Shown in pieces: positions 50,163-60,039 of a stretch of DNA of 64,000 nt. The DNA comes from Paracyclopina nana (Eukaryota; Arthropoda; Copepoda; Cyclopoida; Cyclopettidae), in NCBI GenBank assembly GCA_019096065.1, contig JAGUCH010000005.1, forward strand, positions 7,502,001-7,566,000, read 5' to 3'. Each line of letters opens with the position of its first letter. Positions within the stretch are counted from its first letter, which is position 1. The notes below the pieces were generated by a model, which did not search any database, was not told the origin of the DNA, and saw only the letters and a list, made by a program, of their open reading frames with translations. The translations under genes and the position numbers were made by a program.

Positions 50163-51428
50163 ATGAACAGGTGCGAAATATGCAGCAAGGAGTTTAAGCT
50201 CAAAGTTGACTATTTGAAGCATTTGGCAATCCACGAGAGCGAAGCCTATGTGAAACTGAAAAAACTTCCAGATTTCCTCCTCAAAAGTATTCAGCGACCA
50301 AATAATGAAGAACAGAAGAATGCTCTTGAAAGTGAAACAAGTGTCAAGCCACAGTGCGAAATTTGTTGCAAAATCTTTGATTCCGAAAGTAAACTTAAAT
50401 GTCACATGAATCGTGTTCATCAACTGAATAACTCTACAAAACGTAAAGCTTCAAAAAGTGATGAAAGTGGCAAGCACCAGTGTGACATTTGTTACAGAAC
50501 ATTGTGTAACAAACCTGCCCTTAAATGTCACGTTAGAAGTGTTCATGAGGAAGTGAAGCCATTTGTATGTGATATTTGTGACAGGCGATGTACAAATAAA
50601 GGCGATCTTAATAGACATGTCCAAGCTGTTCATGAAGAATTGAAGCCATTCTCATGTGAGTTTTGTGATAATAGTTTTTCTTGCAAACGCAATCTTAATT
50701 ACCACATCAAGGCTGTGCATAAAAAATTGAAGCCTTTCAAATGTGATTTTTGTGACAGCAAACATACCAACAAAGGCAATCTGAACAAACACATCCAGGC
50801 AGTGCATGAGAAAGTGAGGCCATTCCCCTGTGACATTTGTGGCAAAAAGTTTTCAACAAAACGGGCCTGCCAGACCCATATCGATGCAGTGCATAGAAAG
50901 CTGAGGCTGTTCAACTGTGATATTTGCAGCAACAAGTATGTATCAAAACGAACACTTAAAATTCATGTGACTACCGTACATGAACAGATAAAGTCCTACA
51001 AGTGCGACATTTGCTACCTACAATTCGGTCAAAAAGGGGCCCTTTCCAATCATGTCAAATTTGTACACGAAGGAGTGAAACCGTTTGCATGTGATCTATG
51101 TGATAGACAATTTGCTCAAGCGTGTGATCTTGAGAAACATGTGAATGGTGTGCACAAAAAGTTGAAAACTTTTACCTGCGATTTGTGCAGTGGGAAATTT
51201 TTAACCAAATCATGCCTTTCAAAGCATACAAAGGTGGTGCATGAGGGACTCAAGCCATTTGTTTGCGATGTTTGTGGCAAAAAGTGTTCATCTCAAGGCA
51301 ATCTTAAAATGCATGTTGATTCTGTGCACAAAAAGATGCGCCCCTTTTCCTGTGACATTTGTGGCAAAAAGTTTGCAGCTAAACATTGCCTCACTAATCA
51401 CATCAAATCAGCACATGGAGAACTGTAG
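50163..51428 (+). CDS. C2H2 zinc-finger protein, 13 fingers
   Basis: Probable nuclear DNA-binding protein. One 421-codon exon starts with ATG directly behind an acceptor (ttacatttttacag|gttgaaca), so the leader is spliced from an upstream noncoding exon. Thirteen C-x2-C...H-x4-H (one H-x3-H) fingers fill almost the whole protein: the first at residues 4-25, two more by residue 120, then a near-continuous run of ten to the end. Linkers are of the type EELKPF or KKLRPF instead of the TGEKP of vertebrate KRAB proteins. No KRAB, BTB or ZAD domain is visible. Poly(A) AATAAA at 51633-51638. It is the intact member of a tandem pair with the pseudogene 2.3 kb upstream. Target unknown. Confidence 0.9.
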   Translation: MNRCEICSKEFKLKVDYLKHLAIHESEAYVKLKKLPDFLLKSIQRPNNEEQKNALESETSVKPQCEICCKIFDSESKLKCHMNRVHQLNNSTKRKASKSDESGKHQCDICYRTLCNKPALKCHVRSVHEEVKPFVCDICDRRCTNKGDLNRHVQAVHEELKPFSCEFCDNSFSCKRNLNYHIKAVHKKLKPFKCDFCDSKHTNKGNLNKHIQAVHEKVRPFPCDICGKKFSTKRACQTHIDAVHRKLRLFNCDICSNKYVSKRTLKIHVTTVHEQIKSYKCDICYLQFGQKGALSNHVKFVHEGVKPFACDLCDRQFAQACDLEKHVNGVHKKLKTFTCDLCSGKFLTKSCLSKHTKVVHEGLKPFVCDVCGKKCSSQGNLKMHVDSVHKKMRPFSCDICGKKFAAKHCLTNHIKSAHGEL

Positions 51429-51632
51429 CCACAGCAAATTGCACAATGTGACACTTAATATGGAATTTTGAGAAAAGCATGTTCTTGATCAATAAGCTCT
51501 TGACTATTCATGTCACAAATTGTCACTTGAGTGTCCAAAAGACTTTTCATTGCTGCTTTTCTGATGAGATCTTCAAACATCAGAGGAATTGTCACAAACA
51601 TGTTCAAAATGTACCCATAGAATATACCCAAC

Positions 51633-51638
51633 AATAAA
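51633..51638 (+). terminator. AATAAA poly(A) signal, zinc-finger gene
   Basis: First canonical hexamer after the stop, 205 bases downstream. Confidence 0.5.
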
Positions 51639-51639
51639 T

Positions 51640-52150
51640 ATCAAAGAATTAAGTTTTTGTGCTGAATTTGCATGTCAAGACATCACATATAGATATAATG
51701 TTTTTTGTTAACACTAATGGGACAAGAGGTGGGCTCAAAGGACTTTATTAAGCACAAATGAGACCTCACCCCTGATTCAGTTCAACTCCAAAACTATTTA
51801 TTAAAGAATTAAGCAGTATTTTTAAAGATAATATGGGTTGTTATCTAACTTTTTGCAAAGTTTCATTAAAATCTGAGAGATCACCAAATTATGACAAACT
51901 TTCATTGATGGAAGTTATGAATGAATAATTGAGCAATCAAAAATAATGAATAATCCAAGTTGCTGTTAAAACAGCCGAATTCAAAGGGCAAAACTTGGTC
52001 TAACTCTAAGTGAAAGTATTAACATTTACCCAGCTTTACTTGGCAATCTTACAGTTCTAGATCTTAGACCAGAGCAAAATTATTAAAGATCTAAAAGTGT
52101 TCAGAATTTTGTGCATCAGACTTTTATTTGGGCTGGCATCAAAGTGAAAG
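51640..52150. other. Intergenic between zinc-finger and apple-type genes
   Basis: AT-rich. The minus-strand word gggctggcatcaaagtgaaa at 52130 is 3' sequence shared with the paralogue at 53854. Confidence 0.5.
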
Positions 52151-52152
52151 CA

Positions 52153-53034
52153 TCAACATTTGCCCAACATTTCTAGGCAATCTGCATAGTGTCTGAACCC
52201 AAAAATTTCTGACTCTGAAGTAACACGGCCAATTGCTGGCACAGCTTCTTTGCGTAAAAGCTGACATGTCTTAAGGCAATAATTAGCCTCTGCTACGACA
52301 AAGTTTGTCATTTCTTCATTGTATCGAAACATAAAACAGTCTGGCGAGTCTTGGCACTTTTCATGACAGTGGCACACACTTGTCACCGATGTTTCATCCC
52401 CAGTAACTACTGATTCATAGTTTTTCACACTCAATCCTCGAATGAAAGAGGTTGCACCCTTGCAAAAGTCGTCATATTGACCACATGTACTCCGCCCAGA
52501 AATGACCTGAACATTGTCCTGAAAAATGAAAATTGTCAAATACAAATAATGGGCGTAGTAAATAACCTCTTGTTTTTTGTGGAGTTCACAATAGCGATAG
52601 AATTGGCAATGGCTTGTTCTATAGTCAAATGTGTAATAGGAACAGTCTGAAATTCCATTACACTGACTTTGACATGCATCAGCTGTTGTCATTCCAGTCA
52701 CGTTAAACAATAACGGGCCCAAACATTCAGTCCCACAAAATTTGCACCAACTTTGTTTGCAGTCAACTGAACAAAAAGTAAAATTCACTTTTTTGGATAT
52801 TGTCCTTAAACATACTCTTACTTATGGGCAAAGGTGATGAAGTGACAGCTGAAAATTTTCTGAAATTTGGACATTTTTTGTAAAACAATTTTAAATGTTA
52901 CTTGTATGGTCTTCGTCATTTTCTCCACTTTCATTCCTATATTCCGGCACTTTTTTTCTGTTTCTGTTTGCTGAGCATCCGGATGCAGTTTGATAATTAA
53001 GAAACATGAGTAAGAATGGGGCCAATTTCAACAT
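52153..53034 (-). CDS. Secreted PAN/apple-like protein, intact copy
   Basis: Four exons on the minus strand: 52902-53034, 52822-52848 (27 nt), 52567-52766 and 52153-52518. They are joined in phase through introns of 53, 55 and 48 nt to give 241 residues. Residues 1-19 form a signal peptide (MLKLAPFLLMFLNYQTASG). A Thr/Ser/Pro-rich linker follows, then two Cys-rich modules. The first has CKFCGTECLG, ACQSQCNGISDCSYYTFD and CQFYRYC; the second has CKGATSF, VCHCHEKCQDSPDCFMF and YCLKTCQLL. Both show the C-x3-C-x5-6-C-x-F/Y-x-F/Y pattern of PAN/apple folds, which bind proteins or glycans extracellularly. The 48-nt intron is divisible by three and stop-free, so retention would insert 16 hydrophobic residues. 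The donor gttatt is weak but kept in the paralogue (gttatc). Exact family unknown. Confidence 0.72.
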
Positions 53035-53493
53035 TTGTTGACTACCAAGTTTCCTTTTGATCTCACCAGATTTTCTTTGATCTTCAATAAGTTTTATGGC
53101 TTATGCATTTAGGGTTCATTCAGCAGCTTCTCATGACAGATTAAGCCAATTAGCTTCAAGAAGCTTTATAAGTATCAAACAATTAGTTAAGAATCAGATA
53201 AATTGGAATGCATCAGCAAAATTCCTACATTTACATTTGTTTGCCCATAAAATCAACTTGGAACTGGATGAAAATTCAACAATTATCCATAAATGAAATG
53301 CATAAATGAATTTATAAAAAAAACTGAAGCCTTAAATAGCCTTCAAGGAGACACAAATGTTCTAAAAAGGATCAAACTGTGACATTTGTAACTGAATCTG
53401 AAAAAATGGCTTAATCCACTGACTTGAGAAAATAACCTGCATGAAAGTTTTTTTGAGAGTGATTCTGCTAATCAGACTATACTATACTATCTT

Positions 53494-53680
53494 AAAGTGA
53501 AAGCATTCCAATTTACCCAGTAGTAAAGTAAGGCAATCTGCAAAGTGTCTGAACCATATTTTTTTTTACTTTGAAGCAACATGGCCTAGATTTGTCACAA
53601 ATGTTTTGTGCCCCCAATTAAGGTAGTTTCAAAATTATGCACACTCAATCCTCTGATGAAAGAGCTTTCAACTTTCAGCT
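53494..53680 (-). pseudogene. Remnant of a third apple-type copy
   Basis: Matches parts of the last exon and 3' flank of the neighbouring copies (aaggcaatctgcaaagtgtctgaacc; cacactcaatcctctgatgaaagag), with a deletion of the central Cys-rich part. Confidence 0.75.
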
Positions 53681-53875
53681 TCTTGCAAATCAAGTCAACA
53701 TTTCTTTACAAGTTCTCATGGGCCTTTTAATTTCTGTACTTTGGAAAACAAGCATGTTTGTTCTTAACATTGAGTGTTTTTAAACTCGAGCAAGTGTTAG
53801 TAAAGATCTATGAGTGTTATTCAGAACTCTGTGAATCAGACTGCATTTATTTGGGCTGGCATCAAAGTGAAAGCA

Positions 53876-54759
53876 TCAACATTTACCCAGCATTTCAAGG
53901 CAATCTGCATAGTGTCTGAACCCAAAAATTTCCACCTCTGATGCGACATGACCAATTGCTGGCTCGGCATTTTTGCCTAATAGGCGGCATGATTTAAGGC
54001 AATAAGTAGCATCTGATATGGGAAAGTTTGACATCATCAATGCTTCGTTGTACATAAACATAAAACAGTCTGGCGAGTCTTGGCACTTTTCATGACAATG
54101 GCACACATTTGTCACATTTATTTCCTGCCCAATTAAGGTGGTTTTGAAGTTTTTCACACTCAATCCTTGAATGAAAGAGGTTGCGCCTTTGCAAAAATCC
54201 TCTTGTGTATTGCATGTGCTCCTCCCAGAAATAAGTTGAGGATTTTCCTGAAAAAATGAAAAATGTCGAAATAAAATACACATTTTGGGCCAAAAGATAA
54301 CCTCTGATTTTTTGTGTAGTTCACAAAAGCCATACGATTGGCAATGGCTTGTTCTATAGTCAAATGTGTAATAGGAACAGTCTGAAATTCAATTACACTG
54401 ATTTTGGCAGGCGTCAGCTGTTGACATTACAGTCACATTTAACAATAACGGGCCCAAACATTCAGTCCCACAAAATTTGCACCAACTTTGCTGGCAGTCA
54501 ACTGAGCAAATAAAGAAAAATTCACTTTTGGTCTTTAGAAATAATCTTACTTATGGGCAAAGGTGATGAAGCAACAGCTGATATTTTTCTGAAAATTTTT
54601 TGGAAAGCAATTTTAAATGATACTTGAAAAAAGGTCTTGTCCATTTCCACCAGTTTCTTTGCTATATTCTGGCACTCTTTTTCTATTTCTGTTTGCTGAG
54701 CATCCAGATGCAATCCGATAATTGAGAATCATGATTAAAAATGGCGCCAATTTCAACAT
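53876..54759 (-). pseudogene. Secreted PAN/apple-like gene copy with an in-frame stop
   Basis: Same four-exon structure as the copy at 52153: 54624-54759, 54551-54577 (27 nt), 54302-54501 and 53876-54247. The phases are identical, and the last intron is 54 nt. Signal peptide and Cys pattern are retained. A TGA at 54389-54391 in exon 3 replaces the GGA (Gly) of the other copy. All other splice sites and frames are intact, so the break is recent, a polymorphism, a sequencing error or a readthrough site. Like its partner, the last intron is stop-free and divisible by three. Confidence 0.75.
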
Positions 54760-54819
54760 TTGTTGACAATCAATTTTCCCTTTGATGTCATTATATTTCT
54801 TCTTTGATCTACATATAGT

Positions 54820-55180
54820 TTTTCTCTACCGGTAACCGAAAATCCCTGGTTAGGTTTCAATTTCCAAATAGTTCTCAGTTTATTTTTCTACCAAGACTAG
54901 CATATACAATAGGGAAAAACGAAATGTAAACAAATACATTAATTAACCAGGGGAATTTTTTTCCTGGGAAAAATAATCACCTGGTAGATTTTTTTCCCAC
55001 ACTGTACGTAGGCTTGAGCAACCACAATGTGCTGCATATTTTTCATTTCCTCGCTGCGCTCGGATGAAAAAAATCGTTGCTCAGTTCTCAAATTTTTCCC
55101 GACCTCTCAGGGATTTTTCTTGGGGTCTAACTTTTGGAGAGGGGGTAGGGAACTATTATTGTGTCTGCTTTCACGAACAT
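54820..55180. mobile_element. Insertion in the upstream region of the second apple-type copy
   Basis: The upstream flanks of the two copies align (agcttctca near 53130 and 55223) except for about 360 bp present only here. It carries inverted words aaaatccctgg near 54838 and cagggattttt near 55108, and a ctcgctgcgctcgg motif at about 55050. Confidence 0.5.
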
Positions 55181-55399
55181 TAAAACTTCTTCCCTTTTAA
55201 GAAATTGTAAGCACTAGCAGCTTCTCAAGACATATATAGTGAAGAAGTTCAAAGAAGCTTGATAAATAGCAAATGGATTCAAAATTCCCAACTTGTACCC
55301 GGCGGAATTACTATATTAGCTCATTTCCTAGTTCCTATAGTTACATTTCTTCGCCTATTGAATCAACTTTGGATTGGATGAACATATTAATTCAAATAT

Positions 55400-55880
55400 T
55401 ATAAGCATCAATGAAAATGCCTTGCATGAAATTGTTTTATCACATTTTTTCTTGTATTTTTTATAACTAATAAGGTTATTGATCAAAAAGGCCATTAGAG
55501 AGTTCCATTCTGGCTTCTGAAAGCCCTTGAAAGGTTGATTTTAGTGCCATCTGTGAAGTGCTTTCAAAATCACACATTGGGACCTTGGTTTTGCTCACAC
55601 AGGCGCATCCAAATGCGTCATTTGTGCGCATGCGCGAAACAGCAAAATTCCCTAGAAAACATTTCAAAAGCCTTCAATTATTTGGTCTTTTATTGTGGAA
55701 AGCCCTAAATTAATGTAATGATTATAAAAAATAATTTCATTAATTCATCTTTTTTTTCAGGAAGTGACTGCAGCATCAAAGAATGTTTTATTGATAAATT
55801 GATATTGAGGACAATAGCAAAAATTATTGATGTAGCGGCTATTTTGGCTTTATTTTCTCAAGTAGCTTGCTCATTTGGAA
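55400..55880. other. Intergenic, nothing recognised
   Basis: AT-rich DNA; the 55476-55667 frame shows no recognisable domain. Confidence 0.45.
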
Positions 55881-57310
55881 AGTTAATTCCAGCAAAGTCA
55901 GATCTGCCAGCTTGAAGTGTTTGCTCTGGAGTGAGCCATGAGCAATCATGAATCCCTGAGCCACATTGAAGCTTCCAGAATTGTGATTTATCCACATTGT
56001 TATAAGAATCCTCCAATCTCAACAACTCCTAGCTTGTCCGGATTACCATTTTCATTCCTGATATGGGGAAGGGCAACAATGCTGGACCAGCAAAAAATAT
56101 CATATTACGCTATTAATGCTACTTTTTGATTGCGATTCCATTTTGTACCTTGAGTCCATATTTGGCTTTGTAGGTCAAGTACTTCAACTGAATCCACCAA
56201 GATAACCATGACTGCCAACCAATGTAAACTGTTTACCAGACTTGACTAACATTGATGAGCAAGAGTAAGCAAATCTTCTTGGCACCAAGCTTGGTCCTTC
56301 AATCCAAGTGAAGTTGGCAAGATTGAGGTACCAGACCTCATTCCTGTAATCTCTGGAGTATCCTCCAATCAAGACGGCCATATACTTTTGTTGATTTTGT
56401 GCATTAAATGACCAAATACAGGTTTTGGTAGGTCTTAAGGTTCCCCAATGGTGACAAAAGTACTTTTGGACAACCTACTTGAAGCGTTGTAACCTCCTGA
56501 GACGAGAAGGGAATTGTTTAGCGCAATGCTGTCTGCTCTGTATCTGTGACTGATCAACCTTGATACTGCATCAGGTTGGCAAATGATGTAATTTTAAGTA
56601 ATGGTCATTGGAGTATCCGATACTTCTTATGGAAATGTATTATTAATTAGCCCTCCAGTTGCACCATCAACTTCTATTGGAAAGTCCTCCAAGGGCTGGC
56701 AGACATTGTCAGCAGATTCAACATCAATCACCTCAATCATACTTGCATTTTCATAATATGGATAGCCAGTGGCAACCAAAATGAGTCCTGGAATTAACAT
56801 TGAATTGGTGTCCAAGCCTAGAGATACTTTAGCTACCCATTCGCTCATCAGCAGCTTGACACTCCCGTTGGCCTGAGATGTACTCAGTCATCGACTCATC
56901 AATGGAGGGACAAGAGCAGAAGATGAAGGAAGTGAGAGCCTCAGTGTCAAAGGAGAACCAATTGCATAATTCTGTGGATTGACATTTCAGTAAACACTCA
57001 TCCTTGGTGTTCATGATCTCGGTGAACTCGAGTATTCCCTACAAAATACATTGGTTTTTTTTTTAAATGAATGGTGCCCAAAAAATGGAAAAATTAGGTA
57101 CCTTGCAGAGTCCTGTGGCATCGCAAATGTTTGGGCTGCAGTCCACCTCTCCGGATATGCAATGCTTGCAAATCTCATTTAGTAAGGAATTGCAAGACTT
57201 GAGCAAATAGCAAAGGTCCGAGTCGGAATCGAAGCTGAACCAGCTGCATTCCTTTAGGCAAACTTGAGATATTTTCATGCCTAAGGATTGTTTTGATCTT
57301 TCTAAAGCGG
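55880..57310 (-). pseudogene. Decayed secreted apple-plus-kelch gene
   Basis: Exon ending at 57102 (donor gtacct) encodes CLKECSWFSFDSDSDLCYLLKSC and CKHCISGEVDC. The next exon starts at 57038 in phase with it, after a 63-nt intron, and encodes ECLLKCQSTELCNWFSFDTE. Both are PAN/apple-like. Then follow kelch-like stretches in changing frames: LILVATGYPYYENASMIEV (56.75 kb), SIALNNSLLVSGGYNASS (56.52 kb), MAVLIGGYSRDYRNEVWYL (56.38 kb) and VDSVEVLDLQSQIWTQ (56.18 kb). Stops and frameshifts separate them. A C-terminal-like QTLQAGRSDFAGINFPN lies near 55.9 kb. The extent is approximate. Alternatively, several breaks could be unrecognised small introns. Confidence 0.6.
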
Positions 57311-57829
57311 AAGATTTTGCCCAAAAATCACTCAACTTCAACACTTTTAACAAGCAATTTTTAAATAATTGCTTCTTTTCAGATACAAGTCCAAAACAGT
57401 GAGTCATGGATTACTCGAGTATCATATAACAAGTAAAAAATAACAGTTTATTTTAGGTGTTAGAAGGAAGCTTTTCTTTATTTTTGTACTGCGTTTTTTC
57501 TACATAAATTCCTTTGACATTTCGAAGCAAAACCAACAATTAGAGCCGAAACCGCACTTTTCTACATCTGGAAAATTTATCAGAACAGATGCAAGCAAAC
57601 ATTCAAGGCTTAATTCTGATCAACTATCCAAAGCACGTAATTTGGTCCAATTGCAATCCAATATTTTTGTCTCAATTGTAGCTTACGATCATGCGCGGTT
57701 TTTTTTTCAAATCTTAAATAAGGCCCACTTTTTTTTGATGGAATGTCTGACCAAGAATAAGAATCATTACTATCATTTTTTATAAGTTTGCTTAACTTTT
57801 ATAGAATGAAGGCTAATTTAGCTTGAGAC

Positions 57830-58260
57830 GCAAGACTTGAGCTTTAAAAGACTTGACCTTTTGAAAAATTGAGCCTCAAAAACCTGAGCCTCTTGAAACT
57901 TGAGCCAAAGAAGACTGAGCCTGAAAAGACTTGAGCCTGAAAAGACAATGAGCCTTAAAAGACTTGAGCTTAAGCAGCCCTAGAAGAAAAGACTTGAGCC
58001 TTTTTTTCCTAGGCTCAAGTCTTTTAGGCTAAAGTCTTTTGAGGCTCAAAAGAGTTGAGACTCAGTATTCTTGAATCTCAAAAGACTTGAGCCTTTGAAG
58101 ATTTGAGCCTCAAAAGACTTAAGCCTAAAAGACTTGAGCCTATGAAAAAAAGACTTGAGCCTCAAAAGACTTGAGACTCAGTATTCTTTAGTCTCAAAAG
58201 ACTTGAGGCTTAGAAGATTTGAGCCTCAAAAGACTTGTGTCTTTGCAGACTTCAGCCAAA
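57830..58260. repeat. Degenerate aaaagacttgagcct repeat
   Basis: Irregular units on both strands: aaagacttgagcctc and its complement ggctcaagtctttt near 58010. The array is therefore partly inverted and can fold back. The 98-residue frame at 58235-58531 starts in it. Confidence 0.8.
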
Positions 58261-58559
58261 GAAAATTTATCCCTTGAAGGCTTCAGTCTCAAAGTTTCTG
58301 AGCCAAAGATTAAAAGTTGAGTTAAAGTTTAGGGCGTACAAACTCAAGTGCATTCTTTTACTGAAATTGAAATGGGATTCTTTTGAAGTGGTTTCTCAGT
58401 TTTCGGCCAATTATATCCTGAGGGATAAAAACGGTAAGTTGAGGGTCTTGCACACCAACAGATGGCGGCTTATCTCAATTGGCTCAGCACACTGTGGAAC
58501 CGAGCCAAAAACGGCTACAATTCAGCAATAATAATCTATTGCTATTTTGACTGAGTCTT

Positions 58560-59165
58560 CAGCCCCGCTGTGCACTCTTCTTATTCGTAAATTAAGAGTA
58601 TTACGGTTTTTCTAATTTGTGTAGCACCTCATTCGACCTTGACTGACTTAGGCGAAAAAAAGGGAAGAAAAAAGAAAACAAAGCAAGGATTTTCGACTCA
58701 AAACTCGAATTTATTGCCTCAAGTCAAGTGTGTATGTATTTAAGTTTGAGTAATAGAACTCTTTGTTTGGATTTGACTCAAAACCAACATTTGGCTTAAA
58801 AGGCCGTTTTGACTTAAAAGTCATTTTGGCTGAAAGTCAAAAAGTGGGAATTGAAAATCGGTTTGACTCTCATGTCAAATGTCAAAATCTACTCAAAACA
58901 CGAAATTGGCTCAAAATTAGAATTTGACTGATTTGACTAGCTCAAACCTAGAGTAATTAAAAGTTTGACTTGACTCAAAACTTGGGTTGATTAGAAACAC
59001 TGATTATTTGCATGTGATCCAAAAACTGGAATTTCATACTGAAAAACTTGGAATTGGCTCAAAAGACCATATCTGAGTTAAAACCCAGATTTGAATGAAA
59101 TAACCAGATTTGACTTAAAACCCAGATTTGAATGAAATAAGCAGATTTGACTTAAAACACGAATT
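58560..59165. other. AT-rich tract with ttgactcaaaa words
   Basis: Degenerate tttgactcaaaac words; a short duplication (cagatttgacttaaaaccc / cagatttgaatgaaata) occurs at 59090-59160. No gene recognised. Confidence 0.5.
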
Positions 59166-60035
59166 ATAATTGAAAAACTGAGAAACGCACGCCGGGAGCT
59201 GAGAAACGCACACCGGGAACTGAGAAATGCACACCGGGAACTGAGAAATGCACACCGGGAACTGAGAAATGCACACCGGATAATGAGAAACGTGTGTTGA
59301 GAACTGCAATATGCACGCCAAGAACTGAGAAACGCATGCTGGGAACTGAGAAATACTAGCTTGGAACTGACAAATGCACGCCGGGAACTGCAAAACGCAT
59401 GCGGGGAACTGAGAAACGCACGCCGAGAAATGAGAAACACGAGCCGGGAACTGAGAAACACGTGCCGGGAACTGTCAAACGCACGCCGGGAAATGAGAAT
59501 TTCATTCCGAGAACTGAGAAATGCACTCAGGGGACTGATAAACTCGTGCTGGCGGGAACTGAGAAATGCGTTCTGGGAACTGAGAAAAGTATGCCGGGAA
59601 CTGAGAAACGCGTGCTGGAAACTGAAAAACGCTTGCCGGGAACTGAGTAACGAACGCCGGGAACTGCAAAACGTATGCATGGAACTGAGAAACGCATGCC
59701 GAGAAATGAGAAATGCGTACTGGGAACTAAGAAACATGTGCTGGGAACTGAGAAACGTTCGCCGGGAACTGAGAAACGTACGCCAGGAACTGCCAAAAGC
59801 ACGCCGGGAAATGATATTTTCATACCGAGAACTGAGAAATGCACTCAGGGGATTGAGAAACTCGTGCTAGCGGGAACTGAGAAATGCGTTCTGGGAACTG
59901 AGAAAAGTATGCCGGGAACTGAAAAACGCTTGCCGGGAACTGAGTAACGAACGCCGGGAACTGAGAAACGCTAACGGGAAGGATAGAAGCGCTAGTTGGG
60001 TACTGAAAAATGCACGCCGGGAACTAATTCTAGTT
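59165..60035. repeat. 21-bp satellite (gaactgagaaacgcacgccgg)
   Basis: About 40 GC-richer units in AT-rich DNA. A higher-order copy of about 350 bp (59480-59660 against 59800-59965) is visible. Frames of 219, 169, 105 and 90 residues here are translations of the unit (seven codons). Confidence 0.95.
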
Positions 60036-60039
60036 TCAC

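Noticed and set aside
50699..50935. Minus-strand frames within the zinc-finger gene
   Set aside because: Antisense shadows of repeated C2H2 units.
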